The notes: generated from the letters alone by a model not told the origin. A stretch of DNA of 64,000 bases from Todiramphus chloris collaris (GCA_025345505.1 JANVCC010000011.1:11196184-11260183), one strand, 5' to 3'. Shown: positions 12,131 to 25,736, numbered from the stretch's first letter. Made by a program: numbers and translations.

Positions 12131-13332
12131 GCAGGTCTAGCCCTGTTTTGGGCAGAAGATTGGGATAGATTGTGTCCAGAGATTTCTTTGAAGCAAAATT
12201 GGTTTATGACCATTGGTTTAGAAGTTCCTTTAATTCACACTCATATTTATCACCAGGGTGATCTAGATCCAAGAGATGAAAGAGTTGCAACTTGTCATTT
12301 GAAGTGAATTAGAAGGATGAAGAAATTTCAGAGGTTGTATTTAACTTACCAGTCTGGTTTTGTTTTAAAGCTAAAAAAAAAAAATTTTTGATCTGAGTAC
12401 TCTGAGCGCAGGTTTCGCTGTATAGATCAGGTCATGTGGTTTCTTGCACGTATGTCCTTTGACTGGAGCTGTGCCAAGATTCATTGGCTTAATTTAGAAG
12501 ATATGCATGGACAGCTTATGCTATTTTCAGCATCAAAATATACTTAGGAGACAGATGAAGCAGTTTGTTCAACGCCTTTATTTATCTGTGGAAGGTGAAC
12601 TATCTCTAGTGCTGTAGGTACAATACCTCGTAAGGATATAGGAGGTCTTGGTGGGCAATATCAAGAATTCTGCTTGGGACAAAGGATTCTTGAGAAGTAG
12701 ATGTAGTTTAATGAGCTGGAACATACCTGATGCAGATCTCTTAGCATAAACAAGCAATATTAGAAGCAAGGAAATCTGTAAATCAGGCATATAGCCTAAG
12801 TTAAATTTTTCAGACTTTCTTTGTAGTAGGAAGAGGGCAATGTCTCAAAGCTGGATGAAATAAATCCCCCCTAGTTTTAGAGTGTGATAAGTGATTGTAA
12901 GGCACATGAAAGATTAATTTACGCTGTCTCTCTCTGCTTTCCTTCCGGTGGTTATACATAACGTAATACAGGAGATGTTTCTGGTGGTAGCGTTGTCTTT
13001 AGCTTCAGGCTATGCCCTTTATCAAATTTACTGGGTAAGGTTTCAGGGAGTAGGATTAAATTACATATGTTGATATCTGCTCTGCAATTTGATACTCTGT
13101 GTGTTTGCCGATTTGAGCCACTAGAAACAGTTGCTCCATAAAATCCTATTTCAACACCTGGATTAGTTTAAAAGAAAAACCAAACAACAAAAATTAATCC
13201 ACTTCTCTTTACCTTTCATGTTTAGTCTTTTCTGTTTTCATATGTTCTAACTGACAGACTTAAAAAAGAGCAAAAAGCAGTTTTTTAGGTTGTTGAGGGT
13301 GTGAAGTGGTTCCCACTCGTGTCACTGAAGTG

Positions 13333-13360
13333 CAGTGCTCATCAAACAGTGCTCATCAAA
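13333..13360 (+). repeat. 14-base tandem duplication
   Basis: CAGTGCTCATCAAA occurs twice with no spacer and no mismatch. Confidence 0.9.
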
Positions 13361-14083
13361 ACCAGGGAAATGTCAGAACGTCATTTGAACCTTACTGTGG
13401 GGATTAGTTCCTGACAGCTATTTCTGTGTGATCTTGTGCTAATCTTGATGATTACATGAGACTGGAGAAACTTTTAAAATTTGGTTAACGTTGGTTGGTA
13501 AATCCTGGTTTAAAATAAAACAAACAAAACCCAGGAAATAAAGGTGTTCTTTTGACGTGTAGCCTTTAAGAAAGGTCATCCCAGGTTCTTGCTGATGTAG
13601 AATCAGACAGCCATAGCCAAGCAGTTGCATCTCAGATTGATCATGCCGTGGTAAGTTAATGGTTTCTTTCTAATTACTTGCCTTGTTCATGAAACAGACC
13701 AGAAAGTGATGAGTTTAAACTGCTAAAAGTTGTCAGAAAAGCAGGACTGTGCTTTGATGAAGTTGGGGGTCATGTTTCTTGAAATGCCTGGGTAAGAAGG
13801 ATTTCTGTGATAGATACAGAAGACCTTGAGGTACAAGTACTTTATCCAGGGAAGGTGAATCTGCAGATCAATTGCCAGGGAGAAGGATAAGTGTGGTAAT
13901 CACTCTGTAGGTGGGCTGGTTTGCCCTTCAGTTTGGTGTTCTGAATTGTTCCATGCACAGCTTCATTCTATTAGGTAATATCACAGTCAGCACACTAATA
14001 ATTTATTTTCCATTTTCTTTGACTTCGGTGCAAAGAATGTTCTTGGTGTTAACTTCATTCTTCTTCCTTGATGTTTTTAATTT

Positions 14084-14099
14084 GGGGGGGGGGGGGGGG
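14084..14099 (+). repeat. G16 tract
   Basis: Sixteen consecutive G on the + strand, within the large intron. Confidence 0.95.
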
Positions 14100-17000
14100 A
14101 GGGTATCAAACTATCATAGGCTTTCTTGCACTGCAATTTTGAATTGGCATGTGGAAGGCTGCCACAAAACCACAGGGACATTTCAGCCCTGTGCTCAAGT
14201 GTGGCGCAACCTTCCAGTTGGTTTTGCTCTGATTGGAATTGTATTTGAACTAGTAAATGTAGTTGAATCTAGAACTTCCTTGTCTGTGCCCTTTAAATTT
14301 TGAACAACTCGGATGTAAGCCAATGACAGCTGATGTTTTGGTTTTCATGTGGCCTTAATTTCTCCTCTTTCTCTTTCCCGTTTCCCTCAGAATTCAGTTT
14401 CATCAGCCTCTGTGAACTTAGGCAGATACCGTTTTTGTATTCCCTTGGAAATCTGTTGGTTTCTTTAAATTGTAATAGCTCCTCTGCCTTGATGTTTTAA
14501 TATGTATCATACCTGTGGGGTTTTATTTTTTTATTTTTTATTTTTTTATTCAATGCATAACTTCATATTTTTCAACTTAGAGTTAAAAGTAGTCATCCTG
14601 GAGCTACAGAAAAATCAATGAGAAGCCTGTACTTAGACTGAGAACCCCTGCAGAAAGCTTTGATTAGAGAAAAGCTTTAGATCTGACTCTTATACACAAT
14701 TGTCCATCAGGTGGCCAGTCATTTTGGCATCTACTACTACATAGCACAGATGCTGGAAATGGAAAAAGGTCTATTACATCATGTAGTTCATCTCCCAAAG
14801 TATGTATGTAGTTACTTCGGCAGAGACACAGCTCTTCATGCTTGTTTTATTTTTTTGTTGAAGACCGTTGTCCTGCAAGAAGCCACTTCTAGTTTTAATT
14901 TTGCCATGTTTTTTGATCTGCTTGCTTTTTATGACCACTAATTTTTAATAACTTTAAAGGCTGAAGACTAGACTGCTTTCAGGATGAATGTATTAACTGA
15001 CAGGTGTCCTGAAGTTCCAGGTTCTTGGCAGTGGTCCAGGATGACAGAGCAGTAATGATTTTGAAACTGCTATTCCTTCCTGAAAGGTTTGGAGGTGAAA
15101 GGATTGGGGGAAATCTGTGAAGTTACCGACTATTACTTGCTTCTAACAGATTGTGAGAAGATCATTATGATATCTAATTAGTTGAGATTACCTCCACTAT
15201 GCAGAATGTTTGGGGTGTTTTAAAATTCTTTTTACATTCTGTCTCAGAGTTCACACCAATTTTTTTTTCTGTTCTTGATGGTTACTCTGAGGATTTGAGT
15301 AAGGGATCATATTCCTCTCTCTATGTGGTGTAACTAGAACAGCTATTTAAGTGTTCTCTGGAACCCATTTACCCTGTCTGTCAGTTGCTGCTTAGTTCAG
15401 TGGCAATGCTTTTATGTAAATCACAGAGCAATACTTCTGACTTCTGACAAAATTGGGCTGAATTTAAGGGACTGAAACTCTTGATCCTGGAATAAAAATG
15501 TCTTGCTGAATCAAAGGTAGAAGGTTATAAAAGCTTCAACTTTTAAAAAGTGTGTTATGCTGACATATCTATATGTATAAACTGAATTAGCTGTGATACT
15601 CCTACAATGGGGAACTTCCCATTGATTCTAAAAAACTTTGGGAAAGCTGGCACACATGCGATTTTTCCGCACAGTTTGCAGGCTGTTTGGTAAGATTGGT
15701 CCAATGTTCTTCAATACCTTTTTGCAGCAGGCTACAATTTCTGTGTTTCTCTAAGCTCTTCATCTGGTCTTAGAGTATTTGGAATTGATGTCTGATGGGG
15801 AGGGAAACAGATGCTTTCCTTTTACTTCCAAGTAACTTCTTAATTGAAGTAACTTCTGTGTTTAAGAGATATGGACACTTTTATAGGGATCTAATAGTGT
15901 TCTTAATGATTTAGATTGCTCTTAAGGCTTCTGTGAAAGATTCTGTCCTAACCTTGACTTATTTTAACCACATAACAAATATGAATGTTTGGGGTTTGTT
16001 TTTCTTTTTTTTGTTGCTGTTTGGTTGGTTTTTTGGGTTTTTTTTTGATTGTTGTTTTTTTCCTGTTCAAATAAATACAGCCCTCCATTTTCCACCCCTC
16101 CCTCCTTTAGTGTACAGACCTTTTGCCACCTGATACTTTGGTGATGGATCTTTCACTTTGATTTGATTATTCAAATACTTAAAGAAAATAATTATGAAAG
16201 CCTCTCATCTTTCATATAGGAGCAAGTCATCTAATTTGTTATTGGTTTTTGTTTTGTTTTTCATGAAAATATGGGCTTTTGACATGCTGACCAAGGGAAG
16301 ATTAATAAATTGTGGCTTTTGTTTGTGTCTCTCAGTTTTCAGCCTGGAGAGTAAGCTTGTGTCACTTTGCTCTGTCATAAATACTGTGTTAAATTACAGC
16401 CTTTTTTTTTAAGAAACTGTTTGATTTTTTGCCAGGGATTCCTGAGCTATCTAGTAATAGTTTCAGGGATCCTATTCCTTCTCTGAAAATCAGTGCCAAT
16501 TTTGGACTGTGCAGCTGTCCCAGTTTCCTTTTCATTAATTTTCACTGCAGGAATAAATGTTTGTTGTCTGATGTTTATTATATTAGCTTATTTAAAGTCA
16601 GTTATTTCCTTCTCCACATAGATCTTGCTTCACTTTTTTTTTTATTATTTTTTTTTCCCCCCCTTAAAATGGGTAAAAGAATAAATCTGTCAGAGGAGAT
16701 CTGCATGGTAAAGCAGTACGAAGTGGTATTTATTAGACTATTCCAGAAATGATCCTTCTGTTATTCCATACAGTACTGCATAGCTTTTGGCTCAGCTGGT
16801 CTGCATAATAGGGGAGAGCCTCCCTGCTAAGCCAAGCAACTCCTTTTTGCTTCGAAGAGCATGTGAGACACGCATGGCAATAGATTATCGCAATTATCAA
16901 GTATCAGTACTGACTTAGTATTTGTCCCTGGCCTTTTCCATCTTAACTTAAGGAAAGCCTGTTTTGTGACTGTCTTTCTGGCCCTCTCTCTGAGAGGAAC

Positions 17001-17206
17001 TGGGTTTAATAGTTTATTAATAGTTTGTGTTGTACGTAGAACATGACAGGCTTGTTACTTGCTCTTGAACATAAGGGGTTTTTTTGGTGATTTTATGTAA
17101 CGTGATACTACTTTTGCCATTTCAGCTCTTCAGACAGCCAGTGTTGCAAGCAGGCATCATTAATGGTGTTTGGATTTTTACCGTCTGATTAGTTTTTCTT
17201 AAGTGT

Positions 17207-17226
17207 AAAAAAAAAAAAAAAAAAAA
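17207..17226 (+). repeat. A20 tract
   Basis: Twenty consecutive A followed by CAACAAAACC-type sequence. I saw no retroposed body upstream of it that would make it a poly-A tail. Confidence 0.9.
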
Positions 17227-18659
17227 CAACAAAACCAACAACCAAAAAAAATCAAAATTTTTTTCATAACATTGGAGGTGTTGTTTTTTCTCATTAATTT
17301 GTAGTATCTGTGTCATGGCCAATAGTTGCTTTGGAAAGACAGTTACCCATCATAAAGAGACCAGTGGCTGCACTCGTTCTATGGCAAGAAGACTTGGAGA
17401 TCTCTGAGGTTCTGAGCTGTTGCAGTGAATTCTGGGGGAGATGGAGTTTGGGAAAAGCTGAGTTAATATGCATAACCGTAATGAAAGAACTCCTTTACAT
17501 GTTTTGCTTTTAACAGCTTTTTAAATGCAGTGGGCACGAGTGCTTAAATGTTAAGTCAGCCGTACTGAAAAAGTGTTTGGAAACAAGAGTAGCATGAGCT
17601 ACAAATAGATTTTCCTAGACAGCAAGTAATTGACTTCCTTTTTATTATTTTATTTCTGGTTTTGTCTTTCCTGTTTTTCAAATTTCTTCCCAGATAAGTA
17701 CTTGAATCATCCTTTTTGGTGTGTGCCTACTTGGGGATGGGGGTGGAAGGAAGGGAAGAATGGTATTGGCAATTGGCAGTTCAAGGGGAGATTAATTGTC
17801 AAAAGGTACTAGCAGCTTGTCTGGTAACTGCAAAGCCTTGAAACTGAAGCCTGGAGAAGACCCATGAAAATTACTTTCACCTCAGCATTTAGTTCAGTCA
17901 CTGTGTAAGAAGTTCAATGTCCAGAACAAATAAAACAATCTGGGGAAGATAGCTGTGGGTCTTCAAGTCACAAGCATGACCTGAAAACACTGAATGCTCA
18001 GAACTGGTGAAGAGAGATACTGTGTCACACTGCAGGGCAAGCAACAAGAAACTTTGTGTCCAGAAGTGTGCAACAAGTGAAGAAAGTTTGGGTAATTGGG
18101 TCTATTCTGTACATACAATTAGAACAGCAAAAAATTGTTGAGCTCTCTGTAAGTCAAACTTAAGAGTTTATGTCTCCAAATGTAAACAAATCCTTTTTTA
18201 TTGGGACTGAGATGGAAGCATCAGCTGCCTTCCTCTGCTGCACCTGGTACTTCCATGGCACACCCCTGGACTTCTTGGAAAAGAAATGTAGATGGGCTAT
18301 GTGTGAAGTCTGGGCATTAGGGTAAGAGCCGCTGCTTGACAAGGCTTGGGTTTTGGTTTTGTGTTCGGGGTTTGGTTTTTTAATCTTTGCTTTCTCCCTA
18401 CAGAAGAGAATCTGGATAAGATCTGTTGAAGTCATACTTCCAACTCTGCTCCTTTTTTGCTGATGCCTTGTGTTGAACTCTTCCTGGAGTATGAAATGTC
18501 TCTTGGCACATTTGTTGCCATCTGCTGTTTGCTTCTGTTGATAAGGCTTAGTTAGCACTTCTCCTAGGAAAGTGCGTGGAAAAACTGCTCCATTTACCTG
18601 TTGCTGTGGGACTAGGCAGGCCCTGATCTGAATGTTTTCCAGCTGGTACATATCATTAC

Positions 18660-19265
18660 TGTTTCAGATGACTAACATGAAAAATGATAATTGAAGCTAC
18701 AAGCCTATTGCGTAGTAAGCTTTAATTAGTTAAACTGCTTCGTATTCGTTTACTGTTGGTGCTAATGCTCTTGAAATTAATTGCCACTAAAGGGGGTTCA
18801 AAGTTTATATGCAATCATTGCTGTTATAATGTGCAATATTACTGCGTAACTTGGCTTATTAGGTGCTTTCATTCTTGATTATTGCTGCAAGTTAACAAGG
18901 CCAGAGTAATTATCTCATAAACAATAGGCTTGCTCACAAGACAGATGTGGCCAGACCCTTCCCTGGGAGTTTGAGTGCCCCGCTGTATTCTAGCAAATAG
19001 GTGAGGGAAGGTGATCTACTTATGTCACCCAGCAGCAGATGGGGAAGATTTTTAGAAAGTGGGATAACACACTTTCAGATCTTCTGTTATGCTAATAAAG
19101 TTTTTGTGTGAGAAGGATAGCAATGTCAATAGCCCTAATCTATCAATGACAGCAATCCCTGGCATGTGCAAGCCATCAAAGCAAACACAGAATGCCTTTG
19201 TATGCATAGCTGGACAGTATAAACCAGTTGCTACCAGGAGTGAAGGTCATCTCTCATTTTCCTAG
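18660..19265 (+). promoter_or_regulatory. Candidate conserved noncoding regulatory element
   Basis: This is repeat-free, AT-rich sequence with closely packed homeodomain-type sites: TTTAATTAGTT near 18721, GAAATTAATTG near 18773 and GTAATTATC near 18907. It also has TATGCAAT and TGTGCAATA octamer/CEBP-like sites and TATCAATGACAG (HOX-PBX/MEIS-like) near 19140. Mammalian POLA1 introns hold deeply conserved forebrain enhancers. That this is one is inference from composition only. Confidence 0.3.
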
Positions 19266-21690
19266 AGTAGACTAAATATCCAGCATACACATTCATTAAA
19301 CCTTTTTTTTGAACAGAAGTTGTGATTTGGTTAAAATGGAAAATTTAGAGTGATGGGGATTGCTAGACTTCCATAGAAATTTAACCCCTAAATAGTTGTT
19401 CTTTTGTGTGCCATTGGTGTACTGCGGTGTCGTTTATATCAGCTACAAGTGTCTGGTAGAAGAAATAATAAATTTACTGGGTTAGTATTATCTAGTAAGT
19501 GTAAAGCATTATTAAGTAATACGTATTTAACACCTAAGCTCATATTTAAAATGGTAGGGCTTATATCAAAAGTCAATTACAAGTGAAGATGACTTTCATG
19601 AGTGAAAAAAAGGGAAAATTACAATGGTGTAACTGTGGAATAGCAGTATGACTAAGCAGTGCCAATGTGAATCTTGTTGGTCCGTCTCCAGAATGCCATC
19701 AGGAAAAAGTTCAAGTGCTGAATCTCTAGATTTTTAAGTGCCTTGATCCAGGTTCTGATACTATATTAAGTCCTTCTTTGCAGCCAGCGTGCAAATCTTT
19801 ATTTAGGACCATTTTTCAGGAACTGCACACAGCAGGTCAGGTATTTATTGCATCCCAGGAAACTTCTGTTTCCAGGAATGAAAAAGATTAACTACTAGAT
19901 CTCCTTAATTTTCTCATTTTGTCACTTACATTCTTAAAGTGGGTATTGAGAAGTTTAAAAGATTAAGGAGTGTACTTTGTGGATGGACATGTCTCATGTA
20001 TGAGTTTTGAAGATGTCACTGTGTTTCAAGTGAAAAGGGTGGATAACTACTTTGCATGCTAGGTTGCTTAGTATGTTTTATTAGAAGCATCTGTGGGATT
20101 TTTCACTGGATGGTTCTTTGTAGCTATAGTGATTTTTCTCTTTTAGGGTAGTATCAGCTTACAAGTTAGAATCTGGAGTATGTGGAGACATTATAAAGAC
20201 TTTAAATGCTGACACGTATGCAGTGGGTCAACTGCACAAGGGTAGTTCTGAAGTCAGGATTTAATTTGGGTTTTTTTTAAGCTAAGGTACTAAACTTGCT
20301 GTTTAGAGATTTTTTTTCATTTTCTAATCTTTAGTATCTACACGTACAACATTTAATTCTCTTCTGTAAAAGATTGTAGTTGCTCAGAATCAAAGATGAG
20401 TGCAGAAGAAAAGCTGTTCTCATGACTTTCTCATACCATTACTCTTCAGGTGAGAAGTTATAAATGTGGAAATACAGGGCACTGCAGCTTAATTTGTGTG
20501 CAACCTCTGAAGATGTAGAGGAACCCAAGTGCCCATTTCCGTTGTTTTACCGTTTTCAGTAAGGAAGGAAAAGTAAGAATACTTTGTTAAATCCTTATGC
20601 TGTAGATGTGATGCTTCTAATGGTGTCTATCAAATGCATCTATTTGATAACATAGAGGGTTCCTTAGCAGTGGATTCATCTTGGTATTTCTGCCTCAAAA
20701 CCAAGCTTCTGTGTTTGAATCTACTAAAATTGTTGGTGTCATGTGTCTAATAACCCACCTGCTTGAATAATGATAAAGCCTCCTACTTAGTCTGTCTACC
20801 TCAAGGGAATAATTGAGCAGCCATCGTGACAATACTCCTCTGAGCCAACAAAATACTTTTTTCCCCAGGAGTTCCCTTTTGAAACAAATTATTTTTAAGG
20901 AAGTAGTGATAGGGGCCCTCAAATGAGGCTCAATGAAGAAAAAACATCTGTCTCAAACTGTCTGTCATGGCCAGTGAATTTTAAAAAAGAACAAATAGAC
21001 AGACAAACCAAAACCCACACCTTCACCGTGTTTAAAAGGGAGACGGTTATCCTTACAAATAGGATTATATGGAGTGTGTTTTCACGGGGCTGGACTTGAT
21101 GACTCAGTCCTGGGTTTCCTAGCAGGCCTTTTTGCCATGCAGTAGACTGCAGGCCGCTTCAGTTTTGCTCCATGAAGTCTTGAGGCAGTTGTGTTGTTTG
21201 GGTTTTCTGCTGTGTCAGAGACCATTGCCAGTCAGAGGAGCTAAGAACCAAATATTTTTAAAAGTCAGCTATCCCAAATATGTGTGTTTCGTCTCAACAT
21301 CTGTAAATTTTGTCTTCGCTCTCTCTCCTCCTCATTGTATTGCAAGTCCTCTTACATGATTCTTGGTGCAGATTCAGGGTTGCTGCAGTTGGCAGCATCA
21401 ATGAGCTGTGTTTCAGTTCTTTAACTTTGTGGCAACTTTGTTGCATAGAGGTGGTGGCAGACTTCCCGTTATTTGTGTTAAATCCAGATCATATGCCTTG
21501 TTTCTAAAAATTATGCTGTCACTCAACCTGAAGTTACAGAGTTGAAGTAGACACTATTTAGTAAAATTTTACAGCTGCTGTGAAATACAGGAAGGTCATT
21601 GAGGAGTCACTTCAGTCTTCTGACAGACTGAAATCTTTTTATTTGTGACAGATGAATTGGGTAGGTTTAAAATAAATTGGATATAAAGTT
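19266..21690 (+). other. POLA1: POLA1 large intron, third part
   Basis: No gene or clear repeat was recognised. GGGCTGGACTTGATGACTC near 21088 resembles a CR1 3' end but is too short to call. Confidence 0.75.
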
Positions 21691-21820
21691 TTTAAGCCCA
21701 GGCTGGATGGGGCTCTGAGCAACCTACTCTAGTGGGAGGTGTCCCTGCCCATGGCAGGGGGTTGGAACTGGATGATCTTTGAGGTCCCTTCCAACCCTGA
21801 CAATTCTATGATTCTATGAT
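21691..21820 (+). mobile_element. CR1 LINE 3' end (sense)
   Basis: AGGCTGGATGGGGCTCTGAG, GTTGGAACTGGATGATCTTT and GAGGTCCCTTCCAACCCTGA are followed by two direct copies of ATTCTATG at 21803-21818, the CR1 3' terminal octamer. The copy is 5' truncated to about 130 bases. Confidence 0.93.
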
Positions 21821-22130
21821 ATCTTTGATAAAGGTAATTCTGTGTGGTTATAAGAAGTCATGTGTACTTGGCCAGAGAGGAACACTGTATTGCCTGTATG
21901 ATACAGCATAAAAATACTTGTACTTAAAATTCGGCGCTCAATAATCCCTTAGATTGGACCTTTCAATATTTACCTTGTTTAATGCTCAGAGGATTCTTTG
22001 TTCATGTACTGCATGTTTCTAAGAGGTTCCCTGTAATTCCTTCCCAAGTGTGCAGGATCTGGTATCTTTAGTTTGTTTTAAGTTCATTGTTTGCCATAGT
22101 CCACATCTCTGTAAAGCATTGTGAAAGGAG

Positions 22131-22325
22131 AATCACAGAATAGTTTCAGCTAGAAGAGACCAAGATCATCAAGTCCAACCTTATTCCTAGCCATATCAAA
22201 ACCCACTATACTGTGTCCCTAAGCACAACATCTAACTGGCTCTAACTGGTGGTGACTCCACCACCTCCCTGGGCAGGCCATTCCAATGCCTGACAACCCT
22301 TGTCTCAGTTCACTCTTCAAATGTT
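22131..22325 (-). mobile_element. CR1 LINE 3' fragment (antisense)
   Basis: The + strand reads AATCACAGAATAGTTTCAGC, AGACCAAGATCATCAAGTCC and, further on, CCACCTCCCTGGGCAGGCCA. That is the reverse complement of a CR1 3' end and adjoining ORF2 C-terminal region. The element's 3' end is at 22131 and it is truncated near 22325. Confidence 0.88.
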
Positions 22326-25310
22326 TACTGTTTATTCTGTAGTTACAACTCTGATCATCAGATTGTCTTGTCTTTTTCTTCAGACCATACTCACTCTTAG
22401 GGATCAAATTACCTGTGCTATGACTAATTTCACCTTTGAATATGTTAGGAAATTTTGTATGCTTTTTATATTTACTGGTTTCTGCATAGTACCTCATGTC
22501 ATGAATTTTTGGAGGGATTAAATAAATTTTCAAAACAGAAAAATTCTTAATGGAGTAAACAGAAATATCTTAAAACCTACAGGGATTCCTAAATGTTGAC
22601 TGTTTTAATGCTTACTGCCAAGCTGCCTGTTTTTCAGGCTCTGAGGTGAAGTAGGCACTTGTGACCAGAATATACGTTGGGCTGCAATCTGTTTAGATAA
22701 GCTTTCTTGTACAAGCTAGGGAATACTTTGGAGGTATACATTGGAGACCTAAGAGCTTTTGCTGTTGGGATGATTCAGGGTTTTCTGAGTAGCAGCTATG
22801 CCCTTGTGAAGAAGGGCAAATTGCAAGAAGGGCACCCTGTGACATGGGTGGCTGAGTGCTGTGCCATGACTGAAGACTATGTTGTTCCACTGCAGTGGGC
22901 ACAGCTGTCCCTGTTGTAGCAAGGTGTGTCTTCTGGGTGTAGTGATTGGCCTGACACTTTTGCTGATGAGCAGCAAAGCATTATTATACCAGTGCCCAAA
23001 CCCTGGAGAGTCCCAAGGAGTTATTACAATCTTCTTCTTTTTTTAAGATTGTTAATACTGAGAAAGTGGGTGAGTTGAAGATGGTGTGTTCTTCAGGTCT
23101 TTCTTCTTGTCTGTAGTTCAAAGTAATGTTCATATCCCCACAAATCTCAGAGACTTCTGAGAGATGTTAGATTTATTGCTAATCTATTCATAAATGTGAA
23201 TCAAATGTCTTTCCCTCATGCAATATTATTTATTATCACAATTCTGAGCGATTGCTTAAAAAATGCTACTTACAGGCATTTGCTCGTTATATTCCTTGCA
23301 TGGAAGAATGTTGAGCTTTTGATACGTTTCTAGCACATCCTTCTGAACTGATAGACAGGCTTTGGGATTAATTTGTGACTTGCATGGGTATTATTATAGC
23401 ATCACAGTGTGATTGTATATTTCTTAATGTAAAATAGCTTGTATAACTATTGGACTCATTCAATTTTAATTTGCAGAGATGTGGAACAGAAAATACTTCA
23501 TGTTGATCTCTGTGCTTCAGTGGCTTTGTGGACAGTATGTGAGCATATCAAAAACTGATTGCCTAGTAGCTAGTATGAAAATAGCAATCTTGAATGTGCG
23601 AGTGAAATTATGACTTCTCATAGAGCTCTGCTTTTGTTGGACTGCGTTGCCGTTTACATTATCAGTACATAGTGTGACACAGTGTATAACTGGCTTTGCT
23701 AGATAAAACAATATCCCAGTTGGATTCAGTTCGAGTGAGGACAACTCATTTCCTTTAAAATGTCTTAATATACAAATTGATTTTATTAGTTAAAAAAAAT
23801 ACCCTAAACCCAATCCCTATGTGCATCACACCTGTAGGATAGAAGTGGCTGAGAACAAATGCTTGACAATCTGAAGTAAAAAAAAAACCCTGCAGTATAT
23901 AAAGAATGAAAGGTGTTTGCTTGCCCACGTCAAACCATGTGCTTGCCGTATCTTTGGAAAACCCTAAAATCTACACACATTGCAATTTTGCTGCAGGCAG
24001 GTCACTGGAGATAGCATGTGTGTGAGCAGTTCTTGCCTGTGAAGTAGGTCAGACTTGCCCAGGAGACTGTGTCTGTCTTCTGCACCCTCAGTCTGACCAC
24101 CCTAGTTTCTCCATAGCCAGCGTGACCACAGGGGCATGGAGAGAGAGGCCTCATGGAGCCCAGGCATGATCCTTGTAATTGTAGTCTTTCAGATGCTCTT
24201 TGTGCTTTGCTTCAGGTTCCAGTGTACTTGTGTTAAGCTACTAAAAACTAGGAGTGGTCTGGGTGAGTTGCACTTTCTCATTCAAGAGTCAAAGAGGCCT
24301 GAGTGCCTGAGCACGGTTCAGAAAAAGAAAACAAAGGGACTGTGTCAAGTAGTCAAAACCTAGAGCAAAGTTGTTGTAATTATATATATATATTTATTTT
24401 CCTTCTTCCAATTCCCTCCTCTTCTTTTACCATGGCATACTTTAGTCAAGCGTTGACTCTTGAGGTGATGCTTTGACTCGTATGTATAAACATATTGCTG
24501 TAGGGTAATGTAGACATGTCACTGTAGTATATGATATTCTGGATGCTGTTTATTTGATGTTGTTTCTTTGGGGATAGGTCTTCTGTGCTTTTGCTGTTGT
24601 TTTTGGTGTTCAAAGTATTAAAAAAGAATAAATAGGTAAAGGAATAATGTAAGAGCTGAAGAAACAGAAAACGGCATGTGTAACATGCCAGAACATCCTT
24701 GTATCTCTCTTTAATGGGCAGAAAAAGATGCCACTGACTCCAAAGGGGTGGGATTTTTTACTAATGGAGATGCCTTTTGGAGCAGGTATTACATACTTTT
24801 ACGTGTGTAAGAATAATAGAGGCATATTGTACAACTGGATTTTGGTTTTTGCTAGCCTTCTTTCCTTATAAAATCCTGTTTGTTTTAATAGCTCTCTTCC
24901 TTCTTCCTTCCCCCCTAAAGTGTTAGATATCTTCACTGACAAAGTATCCACATTCTGTGTTTCCAGTTACTTCCCAAATTTATCATCACCACTGCTCTGG
25001 TTTTTTGGCCTCTCTGCTTGAATACAAATGTTGATTGTAGATCAAAGTGGGAGCCTGGAATTAAGTTCCCAGAGCTGTCCTGTAAAATTCAACTCTCACA
25101 CCTGTTTTAATTAAAAGTGGGGTGTGGGAGGTAGGTGAGGAGGGGATGCCAGAGGCCAAGGGGGGAGGACAGACTGCGGGTGAACTCTAGGGTGATGCAG
25201 ATGCCAGCCAGCAGCATCCACCTGGCTGCTCCAGACTGGTTTTGATTTCAAGAGGACAAAAGTGGGAGTTGCTGGCCAGACTGTGGTTTGCTTTCTGTCT
25301 AAACTAAACA
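22326..25310 (+). other. POLA1: POLA1 large intron, fourth part
   Basis: No gene or repeat family was recognised apart from a short TA microsatellite at 24381-24392. CG content rises towards the right end. Confidence 0.75.
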
Positions 25311-25736
25311 GAATCACAGAATGTTAGGGGTTGGAAGGGACCTTGAAAGATCTTCTAGACCAATTCCCCTGCCAGAGCAGGATCACCTAGATTAGGTCAC
25401 ATAAGAACATGTCCAGATGGGTTTTAAATGTCTCCAGAGAAGGAGACTCCACAACCTCCCTGGGCAGCCTGTTTTGGTGCTCTGTCACCCTTATCAAAAA
25501 AAAGTTTCTCCCTATGTTTACATGGAACCTCCTATGTTCCAGCTCACACCCGTTGCCTCTTGCCCTGTCATTGGACGTCACTGAGAAGAGCTTGGCTCCA
25601 TCCTCCTGACATGTTGATAAACATTTCTGAGGTCACCCCTCAGTCTCCTCCAAGCTAGAGCCCCAGCTCCCTCAGCCTTTCCTCATAAGGGAGATGTTCC
25701 ACTCACTGAATCATCTTTGTGGCTCTGCGCTGGATG
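25311..25736 (-). mobile_element. CR1 LINE with ORF2 C-terminal remnant (antisense)
   Basis: The 3' end at 25311 reads GAATCACAGAATGTTAGGGG then TTGGAAGGGACCTTGAAAGA on the + strand. On the minus strand a frame in 25387-25581 still spells [20 protein letters not shown], the C-terminal end of the CR1 reverse transcriptase ORF2. The copy is about 425 bases and 5' truncated. It is better preserved than the other copies, so probably younger. Confidence 0.95.

Larger units (their letters stand above)
12131..18659 (+). other. POLA1: POLA1 large intron, second part
   Basis: No gene was recognised. Visible items are a 14-base tandem duplication (13333-13360), a G16 tract (14084-14099), T-rich and GGTTTT-type runs near 14520-14560 and 16000-16062, and an A20 run (17207-17226). 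An unusually long minus-strand open frame of 163 codons lies at 18160-18651 but matches no family I know. Confidence 0.75.

Noticed and set aside
13911-14303. 130-codon open frame through the G16 tract
   Set aside because: The frame depends on the G run (poly-Gly) and has no homology signal.
17207-17226. A20 run as a retroposon tail
   Set aside because: No retroposed body or flanking duplication could be recognised.
21080-21125. GGGCTGGACTTGATGACTC similar to a CR1 3' end
   Set aside because: Too short and no octamer tail or second matching block, so not reported as an element.
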